From Plotosus lineatus (Eukaryota; Chordata; Actinopteri; Siluriformes; Plotosidae), in the NCBI GenBank assembly GCA_024760905.1, contig CM045729.1, positions 42,638,580-42,702,579 on the forward strand: a stretch of DNA of 64,000 nucleotides, read 5' to 3'. The number at the start of each line of letters is the position of its first letter. Position 1 is the stretch's first letter. This document shows positions 11,711-22,874 of this stretch, piece by piece. Below the pieces are notes generated by a model. The model was given only the letters and a program-made list of their open reading frames with translations. It was not told where the DNA came from and searched no databases. A program made the translations under genes and the position numbers.

Positions 11711-13669
11711 CTTCTTCTTTCTTCTTTTCCTTTCGGCTGTTCCCTTCAGGGGTTGCCACAGCAAATGATCTGCCTCCATCTCTCCCTATCCTCTGCATCT
11801 TCTACTCTTACTCCAACGACCTTCATGTCCGCCTTCACCACATCCATAAATCTTCTCTTTGGTCTTCCTCTGGTCCTTTTGCCTGGTAGTTCCAACCTCA
11901 GCATCCTACTACCAATATACTCACTATCCCTCCTCTGTACATGTCCAAACCATCTCAATCTAGCCTCTCTGATTTTGTCTCCAAAACATCTAACATGTGC
12001 TGTCCCTCTGAGGTACTCATTTCTAATCCTATCCATCCTCGTTACTCCCAAAGAGAATCTCAACATTTTTCATCTCTGCTACCTCCAACTCTGACTCCTG
12101 TCTTTTCCCCAGGGCCACTGTCTCTAAACCATACAACATTGCTGGCCTCATCACCATCTTGTACACTTTTCCCTTCATTCTTGCCGATACTCTCCTATCA
12201 CACATCACACCGGACACTTTTCTCCATCCATTCCAGCCTGCCTGCACGCGCTTCTTCACCTCTTTTCCACACTCTCCATTGCTCTGGATTGTTGAGCCTA
12301 AGTACTTAAAATCCTCCACCTTCTTTATCTCTGCTCCCTGTAACCTCAAAGTTCCTCTTGGGTCCTTGTCGTTCACACACATGTATTCCGTCTTACTGAG
12401 ACTAACCTTCAATCCTCTCCTTTCCAGGGCATACCTCCACCTCTCTAGATTTTCCTTCACTTGTTCTCTGCTCTCACTACAGATCACGATGTCATCTGCA
12501 AACATCATAGTCCATGGAGATTCTTGTCTAACCTCGTCTGTCAGCCTGTCCATCACCATAGCAAACAAGAAGGGGCTCAGAGCTGACCCTTGATGCAGTC
12601 CCACCTCCACCTTGAACTCTTCTGTCACACCGACAGCACACCTCACCACTGTCTTACATCTCTCATACATGTCCTGCACCACTCTAACATACTTCTCTGT
12701 CACTCCAGACTTCCTCATGCAATACCACAGTTCTTCTCTCGGCACCCTGTCATATGCTTTCTCCAGATCCACAAAGGCACAATGCAGCTCCTTCTGACCT
12801 TCTCTGTACTTCTCTATTAACATCCTCAAAGCAAACACTGCATCTGTGGTGCTCTTTCTTGGCATGAAACCAAACTGTTGCTCACAAATGCTGACCTCTG
12901 CCCTTAGTCTTGCTTCCACTATTCTTTCCCATAGCTTCATTGTATGGCTCATCAACTTTATCCCTCTGTAGTTGCCACAACTCTGGACATCTCCCTTGTT
13001 CTTAAAAATGGGCACAAGCACACTTCTCCTCCATTCCTCTGGCATCTGCTCACTTTCTAAGACCTTGTTGAATATTCTTGTCAGAAAATCTACTGCTACC
13101 TCCCCTAGACACTTCCATACCTCAACTGGTATGTCATCAGGGCCAACTGCCTTTCCACTCTTCATCCTCTTCAATGCCCTCCTCACTTCACCCTTACTAA
13201 TCTTTACTACTTCCTGATCCTCAACGGTCACCCCTTCTACTCTTTTTTCTCTCTTATTTTCCTCATTTATCAGCTCTTCAAAGTACTCTTTCCATCTTCC
13301 CAGCACACTTCTGTCATCAGTCAATACATTTCCCCCCTTCCTTTATCACTCTAACTTGCTGCATGTCTTTCCCATCTCTATTTCTCTGCTGTGCTAACCT
13401 GTATAAATCATTTTCTCCCTCCTTACTGTTCAACCTATCATACAAGTCATGATACGCCCTCTGTTTGGCCTTTGACACCGCTACCTTCGCCTTACGCTGT
13501 GTCTCCCTGTACTCCTGTTTACTCTCTTCAGTCCTCTCAATGTCCCACTTCTTCTTGGCTAACCTCTTCTTTTGTACACACTCCTGCACTTCCTCATTCC
13601 ACCACCAAGTTTCCTTATCTACTTTCCTTCCAGAGAACACACCAAGTACTCTCCTACCGGTCTCCCTGA
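11711..13669 (-). mobile_element. RTE-clade LINE copy R1, 5'-truncated
   Basis: Minus-strand reverse transcriptase: 13640-13317 (post-endonuclease linker), 13324-12029 ([52 protein letters not shown]) and 12066-11746 (C-terminus with LRWFGHVQRRDSEYIG). Two frameshifts, near 13320 and 12050, break the frame. The 3' end is the usual GGCAACCCCTGAAGGGAACA followed by an AAGAAG-rich tail. The 8-bp TGCCAATT occurs at 11703-11710 and 13670-13677 and is the probable target-site duplication. The RTE assignment comes from the family protein known as craniofacial-development-protein-2-like. Confidence 0.9.
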
Positions 13670-13739
13670 TGCCAATTATTGTCCTTATTTAAGGAAGGAA
13701 GGCAGAAAATGTTGTATATGCTGGTTATAGAGCATTTCT

Positions 13740-14780
13740 CTCTGAAATTCTGAGGAAAATGTGTCATTCCAGACATTGTTCAGAAGAACAGTGTACCTTG
13801 ACTAAAAACTTGATTGGAGAGGGGCAAACATATAAAGTGCAGAAAATTATAGCTGCTCAGTTAAAATGATAGCAACTGCTTTAAATGGCCAAAACCTGAA
13901 AGATATGGAAGAAAGTGAAAAACTACCATTTGAATGAATGGAAGAAGAGCCAAATGGCAAGGACTCAACAAACAATCAGCTCCAGGAAGATCAAAGAAGG
14001 TCTAAAGTGACCTGTGAGTCCTGTTACAATTAGAAGGCGCCAATGTGAAGCCGAGCTATTTTGCAAGAAGCCCCTGCAAAGTCCCACTGTTGAGAAAAAG
14101 ACATGTGCTGAAGAGGTTACAATTTGCAAAAGAGAACACTGACTGGCCTAAAGAGAAATAGTGCAACATTCTGTGGACTGATAAGAGTAAGATTATTCTT
14201 TTTGGATCTAGTGACCCCAAGACGCTGAATTCAAGCCACAATACATGGGAGCACAGTGAAGCATGGTGGCGCAAATATCATGATATGGGGATGCTTCTCA
14301 TACTACGGTGTCAGGCCTATTTATCGCATACCAGAGATCATAGACCAGTTTGAATATATCAGAATGCTTGAAGAGGTCGAGCTGCCTTATGCTGAAGAGG
14401 AAATGCCCTTGAAATGTGTGTTACAACAAGACAACGGCCCCAAATACACCAGAAAACGAGCAACATCTTGGTTCCAGATCAATAAAATTGACCTTATGAA
14501 GCGGCGGCCCGATCCCTGGACCGCAATCCAATAGAAAATTTGTGGGGTGACATCAAAAATGCAGTTTCTGAGGCAAAACCAAGAAATACAGAACTGTGAA
14601 ATATAGTCCTATCATCCTGGGCTGGAAAACCTGTTCACAGGTGCCAGACATTGGTTGACTATGTGCAACACAGATGTGCAGCAGTTCTCCAAAACAGTGG
14701 TTATATAGCTATTCAAAGGAAACAAAATCTTACAGCATTTTTCAGTTTATACAGTGAATGTTTAAGTTTGTAAAGGAGAA
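13740..14780 (+). mobile_element. Tc1/mariner transposon relic
   Basis: Frame-broken transposase. The central frame at 14256-14534 reads KHGGANIMIWGCFSYYG, then LQQDNGPKYTRKRATSWF, typical of the Tc1 DDE core with its second Asp. Just after the stop, NPIENLWGD-like sequence appears in another frame (14529-14550). Upstream, HTH-region remnants are visible in mixed frames. I could not define terminal repeats. Confidence 0.75.
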
Positions 14781-14914
14781 TGTAGACATTACTTCTTTTT
14801 TAGCAGGCTAATATTCACTTTTTTCAATTTCTTTAAAGGAATAACACAAATTTTATATTTTTCTTCATGTTTTCAATTGGAGTAGGATGTGTGGTGTTCC
14901 CAATACATTTGAGT

Positions 14915-15115
14915 GTTATCAAAGGCAGGCCATGTCGCTCACTGTCTATGATGAGAGGTTCATGTAAAAGAACCATTGCTGACTTTCATAAAGAGTAGAT
15001 TGCAAAGCCTTCAGCGTGTTTCTGTCCCTTGCTAAAAGGTTTGTGTCAGGAAGGGCATCCGACGTAAAAACCTATGCCAAATCAAACGTGAGAATGATTC
15101 ACTCTGGTGAATTTC
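14915..15115 (+). repeat. SINE fragment (body and RTE-type 3' part, headless)
   Basis: It matches the body of the SINE at 33321-33667 from TTATCAAAGGCAGGCCATGT to GGAAGGGCATCCGACGTAAA and ATGATTCACTCTG. The tRNA-like head is missing. Confidence 0.75.
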
Positions 15116-15575
15116 CTATCAGCATGTCTCACTAAAAATACGCATAATTTTTAATATTGGATGTGAATCCTTCATATTCAAAAACGCAATGGGCATTAAC
15201 AAATCCTGAGCAGCCTTCCTTTAGTGTATGCTTTGCAAGGTCTCTACTTTTGCCATCTTTAGTCGCTTCTTGTTTGTGGGTTTTCTGCCTACAGTTTTGT
15301 ACCCAGTAAATGAAAACTATGTTTATTTGAGCGACTCATCTAGTTAAGTTGAATTCTGTTGAGTTCCAGGATTTTTGGTTATACCAAGCTCACTTACTAT
15401 ATTACTGCTTTGTACTAGATTAAGGGGATTCATTTTTTTAAAGCATGTATCAGATTGCTGATTTGACCACCCATACATTTTCTATGAAGCATGACTCCCA
15501 ACCTAATTCTATTGCACTCAGAATTAATAGCAGACCATTTATCTCCGAAATCTTTTATTTAAAAAAATGAAGCAA

Positions 15576-15845
15576 CAGGGCAGCACGGTGGCATAGTGGT
15601 TAACACATCTGCCTCACAGCAATAAGGCCTGGGTTTGATTGCCAGGCTCAGGCTTTTCTGAGTGGTGTCTGCATGTTTGCTTGGGTTTCCTTAAGGTAAT
15701 CCACCCACAGTTCAAAATCGTCCCTAGGTGTGACTGTGAATGGTTATGTGTGTATTGGCCCTGCAATTGCCTGGCAAGCTGTCCAGGGTGTACTCCACCT
15801 TCGCCCAGAGTTAGCTGAGATAGGTGCCAGCCTCTCCATAATGTT
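15576..15845 (+). repeat. tRNA-headed repeat of the GCAGCACGGTGGC type
   Basis: It begins GGGCAGCACGGTGGCATAG with an A-box-like TGGCATAGTGG and a degenerate B box (GGGTTTGATTGCC). The familiar teleost body follows (TCTGCATGTTTGCTTGGGTT), then CTGTCCAGGGTGTACTCCAC. Confidence 0.75.
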
Positions 15846-15894
15846 AAAATCACAAGAGACCTTACCTGATCTATATCAAATACTTAACACTTAA

Positions 15895-16300
15895 CAAAAA
15901 ATTGTATATTTGCCAAAAACCTAATGCATCTTGCTGTCCAAAGCACACCATATGTACAGTAAAGCATGGAAATGGTAGCATCATTTGTGGGTATATTTCC
16001 CTGCAGTAGGGACTGAGGCAATTGTCAAGATGAAAGGGAAAATGGACTGGTCAAACTATATCAGATTCTTGGGAAAAGCCTGCTGCTCTTTGTCATAAGG
16101 TTCTTACAAGGAAGGTTTACCATCACACACCAATAATTCACTGTTGACTCCACAGTGGCCAAGGGTTTAAAAAGAAGAATGATCGAGTAGGTCACCATCC
16201 AATTCGTTTTAGCTTGAAAAGCAAAATTGGTAGAGAATTATCCCAACAGACTGATGACTGAAATCAAAGCCAAACCTAATTCCACAAAGTACAGACACAG
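15895..16300 (+). mobile_element. Possible second Tc1-like relic, highly decayed
   Basis: Conceptual fragments in mixed frames look like late Tc1 transposase regions (around 15960-16150, and TEIKAKPNSTK near 16258). No intact motif remains, so this is weak. Confidence 0.35.
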
Positions 16301-16417
16301 GGGGTGAACCATGAACCATCTCAGTGATTCTGCTTTTTGTTTATTTATATTTTCTGAACTGTTGTTATTATCGTTCACTTTGCTTATATTTGCATTGAGT
16401 AAATACAGCTGTTAAAA

Positions 16418-16673
<256 letters not shown>

Positions 16674-16855
16674 TTGTGTTCATTTTAGGCTGTGAAGCAA
16701 CAAAATATGTACTGTACACTTTTTAAGTGGTGATTCTTTTCTAAGACAATTATTTTTTAAGCCAGTATTTTAAATAGTGTGACTCACAAGTTGATTGCAT
16801 TTTCTCTTTATTCAACAATTTTCTCTAGTTGTGATTATATGCATTGAATTATCAC

Positions 16856-17050
16856 CTTGAAGAGTTTGGAGAAAGTCTCGTAAATAAAGATGAGGGAAAT
16901 AAGGAAGGCAAAGATCTCCTGAGTGAATGGGGAGATATATCGCACAAGGAAGCTGCCCTCTGCTGCTACGATCACCAGCACAATGAAAATGAGCCAGAAG
17001 CCGATCCATACTCGACCTGTGAGGTACTCAAAGCCCTGCGCCTGGCAGAA
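16856..17050 (-). CDS. slc4a3: slc4a3 exon K: membrane segments 3-5
   Basis: This 195-bp exon encodes [19 protein letters not shown], a hydrophobic span [20 protein letters not shown], and [20 protein letters not shown] ending FSKLFK. [10 protein letters not shown] and [20 protein letters not shown] are family hallmarks, and the former is the AE3-type spelling. The acceptor CTGAATCAG has a long pyrimidine tract, which appears on the plus strand as poly-A at 17066-17092. The donor is GTGATAAT. It is 65 codons in phase 0. Confidence 0.95.
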
Positions 17051-17405
17051 CTGATTCAGAAGAGCAAAAAAAAAAAAAAAAGAAAAAAAAAAATCAATAT
17101 ATAAATATAGCTGAATTCAGTAAAAACTAAGATTTTGTTGATTTGTTTATTTTATTTAACTAAAGTCATGTGTGCAAAGTCCTTTTATTATGGACAACAA
17201 ATGTTGGGCCCTGGATTATCTCCAGTGAGTGAGTGAGTCAACATCATATCAATCTAAGGTCTAAAAGATTACCATAACGCCCACACATTTGGTATGAAGT
17301 AATATAATGAGCTATGAAACTTTCAACACTCAGTAAATCTTTCACATTGAGAACTAACAAAACTGTTGGTAGGCTTTGTGGCTATGTGGTCTAGAGGGAG
17401 TTTAC

Positions 17406-17554
17406 CTTGTAGAAAGCCTCCTCAAACACCAAAAGAGGCCCAGAGAAGCCAATAATGAGAAGTGGCTGTCCTGCCAGCAGGGAAAACAGCACCCCGACTG
17501 CTGATGTTGAGATAATAAGCTCAGAGACTCCCATCATACCTTGTGTCTTCTCCC
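17406..17554 (-). CDS. slc4a3: slc4a3 exon J: membrane segments 2-3
   Basis: This 149-bp exon encodes (G)[16 protein letters not shown], a hydrophobic stretch [20 protein letters not shown], and [15 protein letters not shown]3 of SLC4 proteins helps form the anion site. The motif here is A-G-Q-P, whereas the AE proteins I recall have G-A-Q-P; A-G-Q-P is what I recall from the Na+/HCO3- cotransporter branch. The acceptor is TATTTAG and the donor GTAAAC. Confidence 0.95.
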
Positions 17555-17867
17555 CTAAATAAATCAGAACACTGATGCCTGAGCACATTTTATGGTTACA
17601 GATCCAAATCAAACTCCTTGCTATTGTATAGAAACCTCAGGCTCATGGTGAGAACATTCAAAGCTCCATACAGACAGTAATGCAAACTCAGGACAAACCT
17701 GTGCTAAAATGTGGTAAAAAATATTTTAGGTACAGGTTTGGTTACTGCACATTCTGTTACTGTAACACGGGCACAACACTGCAGGGCACATAGGCGTGCA
17801 TTTCTCTTATTGACAGTTCCCAGAGCTGAGGATTGCTGGCAGTAATTTTATTTTAGTCTGTTTATTT

Positions 17868-18112
17868 TTTTCATTCAGTCATTCATTTTCTGAACCACTT
17901 AATCCTAATTAGGGTCACAGGGAGGCTGGCGCAAATCTCAGCTGACTCTGGGTGAGGGCATAGTACACCCTGTAAAGCTTGCCAGGCCATCGCAGGGAAG
18001 AAACACACTGACGACTATGCAGCCTACTCTTGACAAAAGTCAGCAATGGTTCTTTGTGCCTCTTACCACAGACAGTAAGAGACATGGCCGGCCTTTGATA
18101 ACCAAGTTAGAA
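17868..18112 (-). repeat. SINE (shared body with GGATTAAGTGG tail)
   Basis: On the minus strand, ATCAAAGGCCGGCCATGTCT is followed by the clamp region and then the tail ending GGATTAAGTGGTTCAGAAAA with ATTC-type repeats. The head is truncated. Confidence 0.72.
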
Positions 18113-18209
18113 TAAAATATTAAAATTTGCCACTTCCACATCATTGCATTCAGTTTTTATTCACAATTTGCATAGTGTCCCAACTTTTTTGGAATCCTGT
18201 TTGTGTATG

Positions 18210-19483
18210 TATAGTCGGCCCTTGACTATTCGTGGTTTTGCCCTCTGGTTTGCATATTCGTGGACTACCAAGCAACTGTCACGTCATTCAAATTCAGCGA
18301 ATGGCTGTCCTCCTTCCTGCTGATTGGTTGAGATGATGTAACATCCCTTTTTCCTCATTCGCGTACAAGTTGTCAATGAGCCTTTTTTAGTGTTTTTTAA
18401 AACTCTATGATGCCACTCAACCGCTGTGTGTCTTCTCTGGTTAAGCGCTAGAAAAGGTAATGAAGTTGGATGTCTCTTCTGAAGAAATAAGACTTTCTCC
18501 TGAAGAAACGACATTTTCCTGTGAATTGCCTGAAGAGGAATAATCATCTGAAAGCACTCTAGTATTAAAGTCTTTTTCAATTATTATTCCAGTACAGTAC
18601 CTAAGTTAATGTTTAGAATGTTTGTGTGTATGATTTTATGTACTGTGGTGTAGCATGTTTATCGTTTTGTTTTGTTTATCCAATTTATTACATTTCATGT
18701 TCTTTTATGTTCTTTTTGTTATGGTCTGTGTTTTTGGGGGACTTTGATTTTGTGTTCTCTAACTATAACTGTCCGCTCCCGCTGAGAGGCGTGGCAAAGC
18801 TGCTCCGTGGCTTCCACCTGAATTTCACTCTTCTCATCTACTCTCGATAAACACAAGCATGCTCACCTCTGCACCAGAGGATTAACTCACATCACGTCCC
18901 TGCTTGTTTGTAATGTAAAGCTCTCTAAGTCTAAAACTCTGTTTTCTGCCAGCTCCGGCTGAGGGGCGTGGCTGAGCTGCTTGGACTGAATGCAGTTCAT
19001 ACTTGAATTCAGTCCTACTGCCTATAAACACAAACCGCATGCTTACCTCAGTTGAAGCGCGCTGCTTAAGTGTTTGAATAATAAATCCACTCTGCCATTT
19101 CATGCTGCCTCACAAGTAATGCAATATATCCCTCTAGTGGGCATTTTTGCTGTATGTTTTAAGGAAAATGGTTCTTTTACACACAAATATATATGCCGTA
19201 TAATGGTTATATTTTATTATCAATAAATATCACAGTAAAAATTTAAGTTTTTCTTAATCAGTACTACATTTTAGTACATTAATACTGTATTAATGAGTAA
19301 GACTGTCTATAGAATGTGTTTAAGAAGCATATTTTAGTATATGTAATAGATACATTTTTTTACTTCTGTTTTATCATTCGCGCATGTAATATGATACATG
19401 GGGTTTTACTTCAGGGTACAGAACTTGGAGATTACAGACTCGGGCTGGAACCAAACCCCTGCGAGTAATGAAGGTCTACTGTA
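18210..19483. mobile_element. Tigger-like non-autonomous element T4
   Basis: Left end TATAGTCGGCCCTTGACTAT and right end (reverse) TACAGTAGACCTTCATTACT are inverted terminal repeats with TA borders. Interior sequences (AATCAGCAGGA in reverse, CATTAATACTGTATTAATGA) are shared with the element at 19504. A stretch at about 18717-19090 with TTATGGTCTGTG and two GAGGGGCGTGGC-like blocks looks like inserted LTR sequence. Confidence 0.6.
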
Positions 19484-19503
19484 CATTAGGAATACTGACT
19501 ACA

Positions 19504-20409
19504 TACAGTAGGTCCTCGTTTTTCACAATGGTTCGATTCCGGCCCTTCCCGCGGTTCAAGAAAATTCACGGTTTTAAAACCCTATGTATGATTTTACATG
19601 AAATAGTAAAGTATGCTTCTTAAACACATTCTATAGACATTCTTACTCATTAATACAGTAATAATGTAGTAAAATGTAGTAATGATTAAGTGAAAACTTT
19701 TCAATTTTGCACTGTGATAATATTTATTGATGAATAAAGCGCTTAAGCTCCTTACCAGAAGCTAGAGAAGATGCAGGGTATTTGAGTGACATCATAGGGC
19801 TTAAATAATCAGTAAAAACACAGTAAACAACATGAATTCACAATTCAAGCAGTCACATTGATGACGTGTGCGAAGGAGGAAAAAAAGAGGTGTACACATC
19901 ATCTGCAACCAATCAGCAGGAGGGAGATCAGCAGGAGGGAGAAACAAAAACTCTCAGCCATTGGCTAAATTTGGAATCACGTCCCAGTAACTTCCTGGTT
20001 TGTCCCTAAGCCGAAGTATTATAATAAAGTAGTAAAATGTAGTAATGATTAAGTAAAGACTTTTAAATTTTGTACTGTGATAATATTTATGAATAAATAC
20101 AGTGCTTATGCTCCTTACCAGAAGCTAGAGAGGATGCAGGGCGTTTGAGTAACATCATAGGACACTAAAAAAATTATCACCAAAACACACTAAAAAAATT
20201 ATTTTGCAATTTAAGCAATCACGTTGTGTGCGAAGGACAAAAAAGAGGTGTACACAACATCTACAACCAATCAGCAGGAGACAGAAACAAAAGCTCTCAG
20301 CCACTGGCTAAATTTGAATCACGTGACAGTTACTTCTGGGTTTGTCACTGATCTACGAGTATGCGGGGGCACGAGCGCTGAACCGCGAATGGTCAAAGGG
20401 CCTACTGTA
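19504..20409. mobile_element. Tigger-like non-autonomous element T5
   Basis: The termini are TACAGTAGGTCCTCGTTTTT on the left and TACAGTAGGCCCTTTGACCA on the right (reverse), with TA at both borders as expected for Tc1/mariner/pogo insertions. The interior contains a partial tandem duplication: GTAGTAATGATTAAGT near 19676 and 20038, and AACCAATCAGCAGGAG near 19908 and 20263. Confidence 0.75.
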
Positions 20410-20939
20410 TGTCAAATTTCAAGATGTGATTAGAGAGAACACAATGTGCAGGCACACACTGTTTGGCTAAAAAGAAAGCTGCTCACTACTATTTTCATGG
20501 AGCCTTGATCACAGCATGTAATCTCCATGGGATGGTTGCTCCAGTTTGTCAGGACAAGGCCCAGTAACATTAATATGGGAATACAATGAAGTCAGCTGAA
20601 GACCTGAATGAGCAAGGTAAAGGACACATCAATTTACTTTTTCTTTTTCTTCTATCACGGCAGAGATATAAAATGTGGATTTGAATAATGAAAAAGTAAT
20701 TCAGGGACAATAAGGAACCATTTTCACATAAGTATTGGCACCCCAAAGTCCAGACTGTCACCCTATTGGATTTTTGGTATGTGCTACAAACGACTTTATG
20801 GCAAAACCGACTTAAGATGTCACTTTTTTTTGGCCATACCATGTGTATCGCAACAGAAAAAAAATAATTTTTGTTGTGGAATGGGATGTGAGTAAATTAA
20901 AGATATCAAAAACTATTACCTAACAGACAATTCAATTAC

Positions 20940-21155
20940 CTAGCAGTCCTCCAAAAGTGATGGTTGGTGAGAGGGCAGCAAAGTAGATAAAAATGATAGC
21001 GGCAATGCATTGCATATCCACCGCATCTTTCAGATCACTTATGTAGTGTGGGTAGCGACGACGAATATCATGGATTAGTCCTCCAAATGGGATCCCAGAC
21101 CGTTTCAGGGGGTCCACCTCTAGTTCCTCATCCTCCTGATCATCTTGATTGAGAT
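20940..21155 (-). CDS. slc4a3: slc4a3 exon I: acidic linker and first membrane segment
   Basis: This 216-bp exon has a short acidic linker ([20 protein letters not shown]) and then [19 protein letters not shown]. It closes with the first hydrophobic span, [20 protein letters not shown], ending GLLG. FGGLxxDxRRRYPxYxSD followed by [16 protein letters not shown] is diagnostic for AE transporters. The acceptor is GTGTCAG and the donor GTAATT. Both borders agree in phase with the neighbouring exons. Confidence 0.96.
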
Positions 21156-21296
21156 CTGACACCGAGCAGAGGATACAATTAGATCTAATCAGATTAATAC
21201 TTATTTCAAAAGTCATGTGACCCGATGAAATTGATGAACTGACAGAAAAAGTTTCCATGTTTCAATGTGAATTTTACAGCTGTGTTCATTTAAATT

Positions 21297-21645
21297 CATT
21301 CATTCATTCATTCATTCATTCATTCAGTATCTGGACCACATAATCCTAATCAGGGTCACGGGGAGGCTGGTGCCCATTTCAGCCAACTCTGGGTGAAGAC
21401 AGAGGACACCATAGACAGCTTGCCAGGCCATCACACAGCAGTCACTGATGGCTATGCAGCTTATTCTAGACGAAAGTCAACAATAGTTCTTTTAGATGCA
21501 TCTCAACGCAGGCAGTGAGAGATATGGCTGGCCTTTAATATCCCAGTTAGCTGCATTGGTGAGAGAGCACGGACAACCCATTGATAATGCGGCTTGAACC
21601 CCGAATCATGGGAGCAGTAATAAGGCACCCTACCGCTGCACCCCT
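21297..21645 (-). repeat. SINE with (ATTC)n edge
   Basis: An ATTC run at 21297-21326 opens the element on the plus strand. It is followed, in reverse, by the GGATTATG tail region, the shared body (GGCCAGCCATATCTCTCACT) and a degraded tRNA-like head ending near GGGTGCAGCGGTAGGGTGCC. Confidence 0.72.
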
Positions 21646-21776
21646 ACTGCTCTAGCTTAAAGTTGTTTGGGAAAAATTTTACTTTATAAAAATAAATGCC
21701 TCAATAAATAATGATGCCATTTAAGTGATTAAAAATGGCAACACTACAAAATTGCCTCCCAAATACTCCATATTTC

Positions 21777-22105
21777 ATTCATTAATTTTCTAAGCTGCTT
21801 AATCCTAATTAGGGTCATGGGAGGCTGGCGCCCATCTCAGCTGAGTCTGGGTGAGGGTGAAGTATACCCTGGACAGCTCACCATGCCATCGCAGAGCCAA
21901 TACTCATACAACCATTCACACTCACACTCACACTTAGGTGCGATTTGGAACAGCCAATTAGCTACCTGCATGTTTTTTGGACTGTTGGAGGAAACCAGAG
22001 TACCTGGAAGAAACCCACATAAGTATGTGAATATGTAAACTCCACATAGAAATGCCTTGCTGTGAGGTGGACATGATAACCACTGTGCCGCCCTCCATAT
22101 TTACT
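21777..22105 (-). repeat. GCAGCACGGTGGC-type repeat, minus orientation
   Basis: The tail GGATTAAGCAGCTTAGAAAA and the body (GGTTTCTTCCAGGTACTCTG) read on the minus strand and end at a head resembling GGCGGCACAGTGGTTATCAT. Confidence 0.72.
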
Positions 22106-22341
22106 ATTTGTTTAATTCTTTTGACATACGAATTAACATACAATTTAGCAATAGGTTAAAAAGTTATATATTCATTCAAGTCTTTTAGCACCTCTTTATT
22201 GAAGACGTTTTTCCAGCAAAAGTACACATAATCTTATAAGATTTACATTCACAGAAACTTCACATAGTCTGGGAACCATGAGTCCATACATACTTACACA
22301 AAGTGTACAGAAAGTGGATAGAAATCACTAGAGAAACTCAC

Positions 22342-22564
22342 ACTTGGCTTCCTGATTAGGTCCTGCCACTCCACTCATGCCTTTCTTATTCTCTCTCTCC
22401 TTACGCTTGCGTAGCATCTGTTTCTGGAAAGAAGCCACCGTCTTAAGCAGATCCTTACCCTCTACATCTGAGGGAGGAATCACAATGCTACAGTCCAGAA
22501 ACTCATTAATCCCATTTAGTAGATCCTGACGGTCATCAGCAAAGTAGGCCACTTCATGGAAATT
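22342..22564 (-). CDS. slc4a3: slc4a3 exon H: end of cytoplasmic domain and basic linker
   Basis: This 223-bp exon encodes NFHEVAYFADDRQDLLNGIN, then EFLDCSIVIPPSDVEGKDLL and a basic helix (FQKQMLRKRKERENKK) leading to the membrane domain. ADDRQDLL is the AE3 form of this motif. The acceptor is TTTTCTCAG and the donor GTGAGT. It ends one base into a codon. The following linker (GMSGVAGPNQEAK) is typical of the divergent region before the first membrane segment. Confidence 0.95.
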
Positions 22565-22874
22565 CTGAGAAAAGTTCAGAGGAACAATGAATATCAATTC
22601 ACCAATAGAATCTTTGCCCTTAGCGATAATTTTTAATTAATTCTCTAATGTTTAGATCTATTGTGTGAAGCAGATTGATTAATTTATCCTAGTTTTGTAT
22701 TCATACAAGGCTATATTCAGAGTTAGCAACTCATGCTAGACACGCAAGTTCAAAAGGTACAGCAATACTTAGAAAATGCACTTTTACTCAGAATTCTGTA
22801 ATTGGAAACATGAAGTCCTGTAAATTCATGTAATTGAGAGAGTTTCACAAATTGAAGTGTTTGTCTGTCTGTCT

